Of a stretch of DNA of 6,442 nucleotides, positions 1-5,634 are shown one piece after another (position 1 is the stretch's first letter; every line of letters starts with the position of its first letter). This DNA is from Acinetobacter sp. (lineage in GTDB: Bacteria; Pseudomonadota; Gammaproteobacteria; Pseudomonadales; Moraxellaceae). The stretch is taken from assembly GCA_030523805.1 (NCBI GenBank), contig JAUNHS010000069.1, positions 3,007-9,448 on the forward strand, in the 5' to 3' direction. The position numbers and the translations under genes were made by a program. The notes beneath the pieces were generated by a model. The model saw only the letters and a list, made by a program, of their open reading frames with translations. It was not told the origin of the DNA and searched no databases.

Positions 1-498
1 TTATGGCAATGCCAATGTTCCAATGAGCAATTACAACATCTCGCACTCAATTTAGGGGCAGATGTTCCCTTTTTCATTTTAGGAAAAAATGCTTGGGTGG
101 AAGGCATAGGCGAACATTTAACAGCCATAGATTTACCTGAAAAACATTATTTTGTCATCAAACCTGACTGTTTTATCAGCACTCAGCATTTATTTTCACA
201 AAAATCATTGACAAGAGATACAAAAATCACTAAATTTAGCGACTATCAAATTCAACCTAATCTTTTTAGGAATAATTTTGAAGCAGTAGCGATAGAATTA
301 TATCCTGAAGTAAAACGAGCAATAGACCATTTAAACCAAATTGGTCAAGCACGTTTAACAGGCACAGGATCATGTATCTTTGTAGAAATTGATGATAAAA
401 TTGATTATAGTGATTTTCTCAAGCAATCACCTTATCCAATCTATAAGGTAAAAAGTTTAGCACAATCACCATTAGTTGATTTTAAACTAGATGATTAA
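1..498 (+). CDS. ispE: 4-diphosphocytidyl-2-C-methyl-D-erythritol kinase, C-terminal part (5' end outside window)
   Basis: Partial gene: the frame is open from base 1 and gives 165 residues up to TAA at 496-498. IspE is a cytosolic GHMP-family kinase that phosphorylates the 2-hydroxyl of CDP-methylerythritol with ATP in the non-mevalonate (MEP) isoprenoid pathway. Visible family marks are LGADVPFF (visible residues 19-26), whose Asp is the expected catalytic residue, then the A-W-V-EGIGE stretch, and the C-terminal GHMP motif LTGTGSCIF. The N-terminal third with the Gly-rich ATP loop lies upstream of the window. An internal ATG at 97 is not the start, because conserved IspE sequence precedes it in frame. 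The stop is 9 bp before the first tRNA-Gln, so the tRNA array may be read as part of the ispE transcript. I find no convincing sigma-70 promoter in the end of the gene. The assignment is firm. Confidence 0.95.
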   Translation, partial: LWQCQCSNEQLQHLALNLGADVPFFILGKNAWVEGIGEHLTAIDLPEKHYFVIKPDCFISTQHLFSQKSLTRDTKITKFSDYQIQPNLFRNNFEAVAIELYPEVKRAIDHLNQIGQARLTGTGSCIFVEIDDKIDYSDFLKQSPYPIYKVKSLAQSPLVDFKLDD

Positions 499-507
499 AT
501 TCATGCT

Positions 508-582
508 AGGGGCGTCGCCAAGTGGTAAGGCAGCGGGTTTTGATCCCGCCATCCGTTGGTTCGAATCCAGCCGCCCCTGCCA
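508..582 (+). tRNA. tRNA-Gln (anticodon UUG), copy 1
   Basis: This 75-nt cloverleaf has the 3' CCA encoded. The acceptor stem is AGGGGCG/CGCCCCT with discriminator G73. The D-stem is GCC/GGC, the anticodon stem GCGGG/CCCGC encloses loop TTTTGAT (anticodon TTG), and the T-stem GTTGG/CCAGC encloses TTCGAAT. G73, G2-C71, G3-C70 and a weak A1-U72 pair agree with known GlnRS identity needs. It starts 9 bp after the ispE stop, with no clear promoter of its own. Confidence 0.97.
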
Positions 583-602
583 TCTTATATATCATCTCCT
601 TT

Positions 603-677
603 AGGGGCGTCGCCAAGTGGTAAGGCAGCGGGTTTTGATCCCGCCATCCGTTGGTTCGAATCCAGCCGCCCCTGCCA
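603..677 (+). tRNA. tRNA-Gln (anticodon UUG), copy 2
   Basis: Base-for-base identical to the copy at 508-582, including encoded CCA. It lies exactly 95 bp downstream, after a 20-bp AT-rich spacer (583-602). With no room for a separate promoter in the spacer, it must be cut from a longer precursor with its neighbours. Confidence 0.97.
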
Positions 678-697
678 TCTTATATATCATCTCCTTT

Positions 698-772
698 AGG
701 GGCGTCGCCAAGTGGTAAGGCAGCGGGTTTTGATCCCGCCATCCGTTGGTTCGAATCCAGCCGCCCCTGCCA
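698..772 (+). tRNA. tRNA-Gln (anticodon UUG), copy 3
   Basis: Third identical copy, again 95 bp after the previous one. The spacer 678-697 is the same 20 bases as 583-602. Downstream is AT-rich DNA with a short T-rich stretch (774-780) but no GC-rich hairpin, so I cannot point to a proper terminator for the array. Confidence 0.97.
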
Positions 773-827
773 TTATTTTTATCTAATCATTTCAATCGTT
801 CATAATTTCATTGAATTTATATATTGC

Positions 828-855
828 TTGTGCATAAATAGATTTTTATCCACAA
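828..855. promoter_or_regulatory. Inverted pair of DnaA-box-like sequences in the tRNA-Gln spacer
   Basis: TTATCCACA at 846-854 on the plus strand is the strict E. coli R1-type DnaA box. TGTGCATAA at 829-837 is the reverse complement of TTATGCACA, which also fits TTATNCACA. They face each other 8 bp apart. With flanking bases they form an 11-bp inverted repeat with one mismatch (828-838 against 845-855, 6-bp centre). The surrounding spacer 773-993 is AT-rich, and apart from the promoter at its end I see nothing else in it. Binding by DnaA is inferred from the motif only; the repeat could instead be a hairpin or another protein's operator. Confidence 0.45.
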
Positions 856-950
856 TTCATGTAACTATACTTATTACTTTTATTTTAGATGAATAATCAT
901 ACAGTCATTGCATATTCTACATTTCAACAATGATTTTTTCATGTCATCAC

Positions 951-979
951 TTGACAAAAGCATCTCTTTTTCTTAAAAT
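951..979 (+). promoter_or_regulatory. Sigma-70 promoter of tRNA-Gln copy 4 (and prs)
   Basis: A perfect -35 TTGACA (951-956), a 17-bp spacer and -10 TAAAAT (974-979) predict a start near 986, about 8 bases before the tRNA at 994. The bases just after the -10 (980-986, GCCGTGC) are GC-rich, like the discriminator of stringently controlled stable-RNA promoters. AT-rich DNA upstream could act as an UP element. Because no terminator lies between the tRNA and prs, this promoter probably also drives prs. Confidence 0.85.
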
Positions 980-993
980 GCCGTGCATACATT

Positions 994-1068
994 AGGGGCG
1001 TCGCCAAGTGGTAAGGCAGCGGGTTTTGATCCCGCCATCCGTTGGTTCGAATCCAGCCGCCCCTGCCA
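994..1068 (+). tRNA. tRNA-Gln (anticodon UUG), copy 4
   Basis: Identical over all 75 bases to the three copies at 508-772, with encoded CCA. It is set apart from them by 221 bp and has its own promoter. Its 3' end is 38 bp before the prs start codon. Maturation by RNase P and 3' trimming would release a prs mRNA with a short leader. The tRNA-Gln between ispE and prs is the arrangement I recall from Pseudomonas, so one copy here is probably ancestral. Confidence 0.97.
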
Positions 1069-1106
1069 TTTTTCTTCATTTATTAGCTAATCGCCAAGGG
1101 TGTTTC

Positions 1107-2060
1107 ATGCCCAATCTTGTCGTTTTTAGTGGAACTGCTCATCCACAATTCGCTGAAAAAGTCGTAAATCACTTACATATTCCTTTAGGTGCTGCATCTG
1201 TTAGTCGCTTCTCTGATGGTGAAATTGCCGTAGAAGTGAGTGAAAATGTTCGTGGTAAAGATGTCTTTATCGTACAATCTACTTGTGCTCCAACCAATGA
1301 CAACCTGATGGAAATTCTTGTAATGGCTGATGCCTTGCGTCGTGCAAGTGCGGGTCGTATTACAGCAGTGATTCCATATTTTGGTTATGCACGTCAAGAC
1401 CGTCGTCCACGCTCTGCTCGTGTGCCAATTACAGCAAAAGTTGTTGCAGATATGCTTACAACCGTTGGTATTGACCGTGTGGTGATGATTGACTTACACG
1501 CAGACCAAATTCAAGGTTTCTTTGATATTCCAGTAGATAATATCTACGGCACACCAGTGTTATTGGCAGATTTACGCCAACAACAACACGATAATTTAAT
1601 GGTGGTTTCACCTGATGTGGGTGGCGTGGTGCGTGCTCGTGCTGTCGCAAAACAATTAGGCGATATTGACCTTGCCATTATTGATAAGCGTCGCCAAAAA
1701 GCCAATGAATCACAAGTGATGCACTTAATCGGTGATGTAAAAGACCGTGATTGTGTTATTGTAGATGATATGGTTGATACCGCTGGGACATTGTGTAAAG
1801 CTGCTGATGCCTTGAAACAATTTGGGGCTCGTCGTGTAGTGGCTTATGCCACTCACCCAGTTTTATCTGGTAAGGCCATTGAAAATTTAAAAAATTCTGT
1901 CATTGATGAATTGGTGGTTACTGATACCATTCCTTTATCAGAACAAGCTCAGGCTTTAGGTAAAATTCGTCAAGTGTCTGTTGCAAGCATGGTTGCTGAA
2001 ACGATTCGTCGTATTAATAATGAAGAATCAATCAGTGCAATGTTTGATAGCTATATTTAA
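1107..2060 (+). CDS. prs: Ribose-phosphate pyrophosphokinase (PRPP synthetase)
   Basis: Encodes 317 residues (E. coli enzyme 315). The cytosolic enzyme transfers pyrophosphate from ATP to ribose 5-phosphate, giving PRPP for purine, pyrimidine, His, Trp and NAD synthesis. Seen in the protein: [10 protein letters not shown] near the N-terminus, the ATP-side stretch [21 protein letters not shown], the PRPP synthetase signature [17 protein letters not shown] (residues 129-145, with the metal-binding His131), and the ribose-phosphate loop [12 protein letters not shown] (217-228). The C-terminus [10 protein letters not shown] is typical. The start ATG at 1107 matches the family's MPNLVVFSG opening and has AAGGG at 1096-1100 upstream. 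A longer reading frame back to 1008 would run inside tRNA-Gln and is not real. No PurR-like operator was seen. The gene is probably transcribed from the tRNA-Gln promoter at 951-979. The identification is certain. Confidence 0.98.
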   Translation: MPNLVVFSGTAHPQFAEKVVNHLHIPLGAASVSRFSDGEIAVEVSENVRGKDVFIVQSTCAPTNDNLMEILVMADALRRASAGRITAVIPYFGYARQDRRPRSARVPITAKVVADMLTTVGIDRVVMIDLHADQIQGFFDIPVDNIYGTPVLLADLRQQQHDNLMVVSPDVGGVVRARAVAKQLGDIDLAIIDKRRQKANESQVMHLIGDVKDRDCVIVDDMVDTAGTLCKAADALKQFGARRVVAYATHPVLSGKAIENLKNSVIDELVVTDTIPLSEQAQALGKIRQVSVASMVAETIRRINNEESISAMFDSYI

Positions 2061-2067
2061 TTTTTGG

Positions 2068-2091
2068 GCGAATAGATTACGGTCTATTCGC
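2068..2091 (+). other. Hairpin 1 after prs
   Basis: A perfect 9-bp inverted repeat, GCGAATAGA / TCTATTCGC, around a 6-base loop, starting 7 bp after the prs stop. It is followed by TTAAATCTT rather than a clean T-run, so it looks more like a 3'-end stabilising or processing structure than a complete terminator. Confidence 0.6.
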
Positions 2092-2101
2092 TTAAATCTT
2101 G

Positions 2102-2121
2102 CCTAAAAGTTCGCTTTTAGG
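2102..2121 (+). other. Hairpin 2 with TTCG loop, prs-rplY gap
   Basis: A perfect 8-bp stem, CCTAAAAG / CTTTTAGG, closes a TTCG tetraloop. No T-run follows. It lies 10 bp after hairpin 1 and 8 bp before the terminator-like hairpin at 2130. Its right arm (TTTAG, 2116-2120) can also pair with CTAAA (2132-2136) in the next hairpin, a weak hint of alternative folding. Confidence 0.6.
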
Positions 2122-2129
2122 TATCGTCT

Positions 2130-2164
2130 AGCTAAACTGGTCGCAAGTTTGGCTTTTATTTTAA
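2130..2164 (+). terminator. Rho-independent terminator-like hairpin ahead of rplY
   Basis: The stem AGCTAAACT (2130-2138) pairs with AGTTTGGCT (2146-2154), 9 pairs including one U-G, around a 7-base loop. It is followed by TTTATTTT. The stem is modest in GC, so termination may be partial. The rplY start is only 18 bp further on, and I see no strong promoter in between, so this hairpin probably limits read-through from prs into rplY rather than fully separating them. Confidence 0.6.
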
Positions 2165-2182
2165 TCTTTTGAGGATTATCTC

Positions 2183-2485
2183 ATGACTACTTATGTATTA
2201 AACGCTACTTTGCGTACTGCTGAACAACAAGGGAAAGGTGCGAGCCGCCGCCTTCGTCGTGCAGCTTTAGTTCCTGCAATCATCTATGGTGCAAACCAAG
2301 AGCCAGTTGCAATCACTGTAGAATACCGTGAACTTGTAAAATTGCTTGAAGATGAAAACTTTTTCTACTCTCCAGTAACAATTAAATTGGAAGGCAAAGA
2401 AGAAGTTGCTCAAATCAAGGCATTACAACGCCACCCTGCTAAAAACAACCCAATCCACGCAGATTTCTTGCGTGTAGCTGGTTAA
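2183..2485 (+). CDS. rplY: Large ribosomal subunit protein bL25, short form
   Basis: Encodes 100 residues. L25 binds 5S rRNA in the large ribosomal subunit. The protein shows the family's RxxxGKGASRRLRR basic N-terminal patch (about residues 11-26), then VPAIIYGANQEPVAIT, and the C-terminal ALQRHPAKNNPIHADFLRV block. It is the short, single-domain form close to the E. coli protein (94 residues), without the extra C-terminal domain of the CTC-type versions near 200 residues. ATG 2183 has GAGGA at 2171-2175 at a good distance. It follows three hairpins after prs and precedes pth by 22 bp with no terminator, so rplY and pth are probably on one mRNA. Expression likely depends on read-through of the hairpin region or a weak promoter in it. 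The assignment is firm. Confidence 0.96.
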   Translation: MTTYVLNATLRTAEQQGKGASRRLRRAALVPAIIYGANQEPVAITVEYRELVKLLEDENFFYSPVTIKLEGKEEVAQIKALQRHPAKNNPIHADFLRVAG

Positions 2486-2507
2486 TCTTTAGTTAGGTTA
2501 AGTCAAA

Positions 2508-3098
2508 ATGAGTGATCGGAACAATTCCATTTCACTTATTGTCGGTTTGGGCAATCCTGGTACGGAATATGCCCAAACTCGTCATAATGCAGGTTTTTGG
2601 TTTGTTGAACAACTTGCCAAAGACTACGGCATTGCACTCAAAAATGAAAGTAAATTTCATGCCTACACAGGGCGTGGGCAAATTGCAGGGTGTGATGTTC
2701 GCCTATTGCTCCCACAAACTTATATGAACCGTTCTGGTCAAAGTGTTGTCCCTTTTTGTAAATTTTATCAAATTCAACCATCAGCAATGTTGATTGCTCA
2801 TGATGAATTGGATATGAACCCTGGTGTGATTCGCCTAAAAACAGGTGGTGGACATGGTGGGCATAATGGTTTACGAGATATCGTTCCCCATTTAGGCAGT
2901 GATTTTCATCGCTTACGCATTGGTATTGGACACCCAGGTCATAGAGACCGTGTATCAGGTCATGTATTGGGCAAAGCTCCTGCCAATGAACAACAATTAA
3001 TGGACGATGCCATCGCCCATGCTTTACAAAAAATAGATTTACTCATTCAAGGCGACGTACAAGCCGCCATGAACCAAATTAATGCTTATAAACCTTAA
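2508..3098 (+). CDS. pth: Peptidyl-tRNA hydrolase
   Basis: Encodes 196 residues (E. coli 194). The cytosolic enzyme cleaves the ester bond of peptidyl-tRNAs that fall off ribosomes, recycling tRNA. The key residues of the family are all visible: VGLGNPG with Asn16, the catalytic His26 in TRHNAGF, Asn74 in TYMNRSG, Asp99 in HDELD, and Asn120 in the GGGHGGHNGLRDI block. The start at 2508 gives a normal N-terminus; an AGG at 2495-2497 is a weak ribosome site 10 bases upstream. The gene lies 22 bp after rplY and 33 bp before panD, all on the same strand with no terminator between them. The rplY-pth pairing is common in Pseudomonadales. Nothing is missing or broken. Confidence 0.98.
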   Translation: MSDRNNSISLIVGLGNPGTEYAQTRHNAGFWFVEQLAKDYGIALKNESKFHAYTGRGQIAGCDVRLLLPQTYMNRSGQSVVPFCKFYQIQPSAMLIAHDELDMNPGVIRLKTGGGHGGHNGLRDIVPHLGSDFHRLRIGIGHPGHRDRVSGHVLGKAPANEQQLMDDAIAHALQKIDLLIQGDVQAAMNQINAYKP

Positions 3099-3131
3099 GC
3101 ACTTTCAATCCCCTTTTGGAGATGTCTTCCC

Positions 3132-3512
3132 ATGCTTTCTCGCTTATTAAAATGTAAAATTCATCGTGCCATTGTAACTCATGCAGAATTACATTATGAA
3201 GGTTCATGTGCAATTGATGGCACTTTGATGGATTTGGCTGGTATCCGTGAATATGAAGAAATTCATGTGTGGAATGTAACCAACGGCAAACGTTTTACCA
3301 CTTATGCGATTCGTGGCGAAGATCATTCTGGCATCATTTCGGTCAATGGTGGTGCTGCACATCAAGCTGATGTAGGTGATATTGTCATCATTGCCACCTT
3401 TGGTGATTTTACCGAACAAGAAGCCGATGCTCATAAGCCACGTTTAGTTTATGCGAACCCTGACAATACGGTTAATCATACTGCGAACTGCATTCCAGTA
3501 CAATTAGCATAA
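3132..3512 (+). CDS. panD: Aspartate 1-decarboxylase proenzyme
   Basis: Encodes 126 residues, the usual length. PanD converts L-aspartate to beta-alanine for pantothenate and coenzyme A synthesis in the cytosol. It is made as an inactive chain that cuts itself at Gly24-Ser25, turning Ser25 into the pyruvoyl cofactor. Here the site YEGSCAID places Gly24-Ser25 exactly at the family positions. Other active-site residues also sit where expected: Lys9, Arg54, Tyr58, Asn72 and the GGAAH stretch (73-77). GGAG at 3118-3121 serves ATG 3132. It is the last gene of the rplY-pth-panD group and is followed by a strong terminator. Pantothenate partners panB and panC are not in the window. The identification is certain. 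Confidence 0.98.
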   Translation: MLSRLLKCKIHRAIVTHAELHYEGSCAIDGTLMDLAGIREYEEIHVWNVTNGKRFTTYAIRGEDHSGIISVNGGAAHQADVGDIVIIATFGDFTEQEADAHKPRLVYANPDNTVNHTANCIPVQLA

Positions 3513-3525
3513 AACGTTTTTATAT

Positions 3526-3556
3526 AAAAAAGCCTGATTTTTTATCAGGCTTTTTT
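3526..3556 (+). terminator. Strong intrinsic terminator after panD
   Basis: A perfect 13-bp stem, AAAAAAGCCTGAT / ATCAGGCTTTTTT, with a T5 loop ends in a T6 run on the plus strand. The A-run on the left arm makes it able to work in both directions. It ends the rplY-pth-panD transcript 14 bp after the panD stop and separates it from the pyrC promoter at 3590. Confidence 0.92.
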
Positions 3557-3589
3557 ATGCACTTTTTCACCAGCCTATCGCACTGCAAA

Positions 3590-3618
3590 TTGAAAAATAG
3601 CGTTATTTACAGTATGAT
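3590..3618 (+). promoter_or_regulatory. Sigma-70 promoter of pyrC-rnt
   Basis: -35 TTGAAA (3590-3595), a 17-bp spacer and -10 TATGAT (3613-3618) predict a start near 3623-3626. This leaves a leader of about 25 bases before ATG 3650. It lies just past the panD terminator, so pyrC and rnt form a separate unit. Confidence 0.8.
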
Positions 3619-3625
3619 ACAAGCA

Positions 3626-3642
3626 TTTCAACAGATGAAAGG
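3626..3642 (+). promoter_or_regulatory. Possible leader hairpin overlapping the pyrC ribosome-binding site
   Basis: TTTCA (3626-3630) can pair with TGAAA (3636-3640) across a 5-base loop; the right arm covers the start of the AAAGG ribosome site (3638-3642). In E. coli, pyrC is controlled by CTP-dependent choice of start site, where the longer transcript folds over the ribosome site. The layout here is similar, but the stem is only 5 AT-rich pairs, so function is doubtful. Confidence 0.25.
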
Positions 3643-3649
3643 TTTCCCC

Positions 3650-4684
3650 ATGCAAACACTCACGATTTTACAACCTGATGATTGGCACGCTCATTTGCGT
3701 GATGGTTTAGCATTAAAACGCACCGTACCTGATTTGGCTCGTCAATTTCACCGAGCGATTTGTATGCCGAACCTTGTGCCACCTGTGAAAACTGTTGCCG
3801 AAGCTGAAGCCTACCGTGAACGTATTATGGCTCATGTGCCTGAAGGCATTGCCTTTGACCCACGCATGGTGCTGTATTTTACCGACCAAACATCGCCTGA
3901 TGAAGTCAAAAAAATTGCCGATTCTACTGTAGTTAATGCGATTAAATTGTATCCTGCAGGAGCAACCACCAATTCAGACAATGGCGTAAAAGACATTAAA
4001 AATGTCTATCCTGTGATTGAGCAATTAGAACAATATCAAATTCCGTTACTCCTACACGGTGAAGTAACGCACGCTCATATTGATATTTTTGACCGTGAAA
4101 AATATTTCCTTGACGAAGTGTTATCGCCATTATTAAAGCAATTTCCAAACTTAAAAATCGTGTTGGAACACATTACCACAGCCGATGCCGCTCAATTTGT
4201 ACTCGCTCAAGGTAACAATGTTGCAGCAACAATTACACCACAACATTTGCTTTTTAACCGCAATCATTTATTAGTAGGTGGTGTAAAACCACATTTCTAT
4301 TGCTTACCAATTTTAAAACGTCAAAGCCATCAAGCAGAATTAATCAAAGTAGCAACCAGTGGCAATCCTAAATTTTTCTTAGGTACAGATTCTGCTCCAC
4401 ACGCTCAAAATGCCAAAGAAAATGCCTGTGGCTGTGCAGGGTGCTACTCTGCCCCAACAGCAATTGAATTGTACGCACAAGCCTTTGATGAAGCAGGACA
4501 TTTGGATAAATTAGAAGGTTTTGCTAGTCATTTTGGTACAGATTTCTACGGTTTACCACGCAATACTAGCACCATCACTTTAGTGAAACAGGATTTTACT
4601 ATTCCTGAACGTTTTGATTATTTAGATGGCGAAAGCATTATTCCGTTGTATGCAGGGCAAACTTTAAGTTGGACGAAACAATGA
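3650..4684 (+). CDS. pyrC: Dihydroorotase, class II (PyrC type)
   Basis: Encodes 344 residues (E. coli PyrC about 347). The cytosolic zinc enzyme interconverts carbamoyl-aspartate and dihydroorotate in pyrimidine synthesis. Metal ligands are all visible: HAH (His13, His15) in [10 protein letters not shown], the Lys99 expected to be carboxylated in AIKLYPAG, His136 in LLLHGEV, His174 in LEHITT and Asp247 in GTDSAPH. The start is ATG 3650, with AAAGG at 3638-3642. A longer reading frame from 3557 is rejected because it begins at the edge of the upstream terminator, and its in-frame ATG at 3614 lies inside the -10 box. The stop TGA overlaps the rnt start as ATGA, so the two are probably translationally coupled. 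The identification is certain; the start is well supported. Confidence 0.98.
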   Translation: MQTLTILQPDDWHAHLRDGLALKRTVPDLARQFHRAICMPNLVPPVKTVAEAEAYRERIMAHVPEGIAFDPRMVLYFTDQTSPDEVKKIADSTVVNAIKLYPAGATTNSDNGVKDIKNVYPVIEQLEQYQIPLLLHGEVTHAHIDIFDREKYFLDEVLSPLLKQFPNLKIVLEHITTADAAQFVLAQGNNVAATITPQHLLFNRNHLLVGGVKPHFYCLPILKRQSHQAELIKVATSGNPKFFLGTDSAPHAQNAKENACGCAGCYSAPTAIELYAQAFDEAGHLDKLEGFASHFGTDFYGLPRNTSTITLVKQDFTIPERFDYLDGESIIPLYAGQTLSWTKQ

Positions 4685-5352
4685 CTGAGGTCAACCTAAT
4701 CGCAGAATCAAGCCCTGCCATTAAACCGATTGCCCAACGCTTTCGTGGTTTTTTACCTGTGGTGGTGGATGTGGAAACTGCAGGTTTTAATCCGAAAACC
4801 GATGCTTTATTGGAAATTGCCTGCATTCCGATTGTTTATAATGAACAAGGCGAATTTGTGCCTGCACCAGCTTTGCACGCCCATATTCAACCTTTTGAAG
4901 GGGCGAATTTAAATAAAGATTCGTTGCGTTTTATCGGAGTTGATCCGTTTAATCCGATTCGTATGGCAATGGCAGAAGATGAAAAAACGGCATTAAAACG
5001 CATTTTTAAATCACTCGATGCGACACGCAAAGAGCAACAATGTTTGCATACGGTTTTGGTTGGGCATAATGCTCATTTTGATTTAGGCTTTTTACAAGCA
5101 GCAATAGACCGCACGAAAACCAAAAATCAAAACCCTTTCCATCGTTTTTCGGTCTTTGATACGGTTACATTAAGTGCGATGATGTTTGGGCAAACCGTGT
5201 TGGCTCGTGCCTGTGCTAAAGCAGGCATTGAGTTTAACCAAAGTGAAGCACATTCCGCATTGTACGATACACAAAAAACTGCTGAACTATTTTGCTATAT
5301 TTTGAACAAACTCGCTCCGCACCTGCTTGACAGTGTAGATGAAAACCCTTAA
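4681..5352 (+). CDS. rnt: Ribonuclease T
   Basis: Encodes 223 residues (E. coli 215). RNase T is a DEDDh-family 3'-to-5' exonuclease that acts as a dimer, trimming the 3' ends of tRNAs (including end turnover at CCA) and of 5S and 23S rRNA. Exo motif I is [12 protein letters not shown] with Asp30 and Glu32, motif II is [10 protein letters not shown] with Asp134, and motif III is [11 protein letters not shown] with His191 and Asp196. RFRGFLPVV (20-28) matches the family start. ATG 4681 overlaps the pyrC stop as ATGA; an in-frame TTG at 4669 is a less likely start. No strong ribosome site precedes it, which fits coupling to pyrC. The last codons contain the promoter of tRNA-Glu, and the stop codon forms part of its -10 box. 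The identification is certain. Confidence 0.97.
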   Translation: MTEVNLIAESSPAIKPIAQRFRGFLPVVVDVETAGFNPKTDALLEIACIPIVYNEQGEFVPAPALHAHIQPFEGANLNKDSLRFIGVDPFNPIRMAMAEDEKTALKRIFKSLDATRKEQQCLHTVLVGHNAHFDLGFLQAAIDRTKTKNQNPFHRFSVFDTVTLSAMMFGQTVLARACAKAGIEFNQSEAHSALYDTQKTAELFCYILNKLAPHLLDSVDENP

Positions 5353-5355
5353 TAT
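5327..5355 (+). promoter_or_regulatory. Sigma-70 promoter of tRNA-Glu, inside the end of rnt
   Basis: -35 TTGACA (5327-5332), a 17-bp spacer and -10 TAATAT (5350-5355) are almost consensus. The -35 lies in the codons for Leu-Asp-Ser near the RNase T C-terminus, and the TAA stop of rnt (5350-5352) is the first half of the -10. The predicted start near 5362 leaves about 9 bases before the mature tRNA at 5371. Confidence 0.85.
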
Positions 5356-5370
5356 ACGCACATCTTATAT

Positions 5371-5446
5371 GTCCCTATCGTCTAGAGGCCTAGGACATCG
5401 CCCTTTCACGGCGGTAACCGGGGTTCGAATCCCCGTAGGGACGCCA
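5371..5446 (+). tRNA. tRNA-Glu (anticodon UUC)
   Basis: This 76-nt cloverleaf has encoded CCA. The acceptor stem is GTCCCTA/TAGGGAC with discriminator G. The anticodon stem TCGCC/GGCGG (one U-G pair) encloses loop CTTTCAC, anticodon TTC. The T-arm GGGTTCGAATCCC is standard. It lies 18 bp after rnt with its own promoter and is followed by a terminator at 5475-5508, so it can be transcribed alone as well as by read-through from pyrC-rnt. Besides its role in translation, Glu-tRNA is the usual precursor for haem synthesis in this group. Confidence 0.97.
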
Positions 5447-5474
5447 TATTTGACGAATTAAATTAATTAGTCGT

Positions 5475-5508
5475 AAAAAAGCCGTTGCAATCAGACAATG
5501 GCTTTTTT
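5475..5508 (+). terminator. Intrinsic terminator of tRNA-Glu
   Basis: A 13-bp stem, AAAAAAGCCGTTG / CAATGGCTTTTTT, has an 8-base loop and ends in T6. The one non-Watson-Crick position (5484 with 5499) is G-U in plus-strand RNA but C-A in minus-strand RNA, so the structure favours the plus-strand transcript. It starts 28 bp after the tRNA. Confidence 0.9.
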
Positions 5509-5580
5509 ATTTCTCGTATTCTTATCATTTACTGTACATTTCTTTCTTTATTTCGCATCAATTCTCTTTTAAAAGCAACA

Positions 5581-5608
5581 AAAAAAGCCTGCCGAAGCAG
5601 ACTTTTTT
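5581..5608 (-). terminator. Intrinsic terminator of the OmpA-family lipoprotein gene
   Basis: Read on the minus strand, a 12-pair stem closes a UUCG tetraloop with the stabilising C(UUCG)G closing pair, followed by a T-run. The single odd position (5588 with 5601) is G-U in minus-strand RNA but C-A in plus-strand RNA, so it suits the minus-strand gene, whose stop is 26 bp away. Between this and the plus-strand terminator (5509-5580) I see only AT-rich DNA. Confidence 0.9.
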
Positions 5609-5634
5609 CTATGATTTGAATTCAATCCATCATA

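Larger units (their letters stand above)
508..772 (+). repeat. Exact 95-bp tandem repeat of tRNA-Gln plus spacer (two full units and a third tRNA)
   Basis: The unit is the 75-nt tRNA followed by a 20-nt spacer. Units start at 508, 603 and 698, and the two spacers (583-602 and 678-697) are identical. The sequence flanking the array on either side does not match the spacer. Identity of non-genic spacer as well as tRNA points to recent unequal duplication, or ongoing homogenisation, rather than old separate copies. Confidence 0.95.

Noticed and set aside
828..855. Chromosomal origin of replication
   Set aside because: Only two DnaA boxes, no dnaA/dnaN or other origin genes nearby, and no clear 13-mer unwinding repeats.
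651..896. Reading frame of 81 codons starting inside tRNA-Gln copy 2
   Set aside because: It runs through two tRNA genes and then AT-rich spacer; no ribosome site or recognisable protein.
508..1068. CRISPR-like or mobile-element repeat
   Set aside because: Regularly spaced repeats are explained entirely as complete tRNA genes; the spacers are identical, unlike CRISPR spacers.
508..1068. tRNA-Gln array as an integration (att) site of an element
   Set aside because: The repeats are full-length tRNAs, the DNA between copies 3 and 4 is only 221 bp, and there is no integrase or cargo gene.
1008..1106. N-terminal extension of prs back into tRNA-Gln copy 4
   Set aside because: The extra residues would be encoded by the tRNA; the family start and the ribosome site support 1107.
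2123..2132. Ten bases TATCGTCTAG in the prs-rplY gap equal to part of tRNA-Glu (5376-5385), suggesting a tRNA remnant
   Set aside because: Similarity ends outside the ten bases and no cloverleaf can be drawn; probably chance.
3557..3649. N-terminal extension of pyrC
   Set aside because: It begins at the end of the panD terminator and crosses the pyrC promoter; dihydroorotase proper starts at 3650.
4669..4680. TTG at 4669 as the rnt start
   Set aside because: ATG 4681 gives the normal family N-terminus and the common ATGA overlap; the TTG adds only four residues and has no ribosome site.
5361..5370. CATCTTATAT before tRNA-Glu equals the CCA end plus start of the tRNA-Gln spacer (581-590)
   Set aside because: Short AT-rich match with different roles (upstream leader versus downstream spacer); likely chance.
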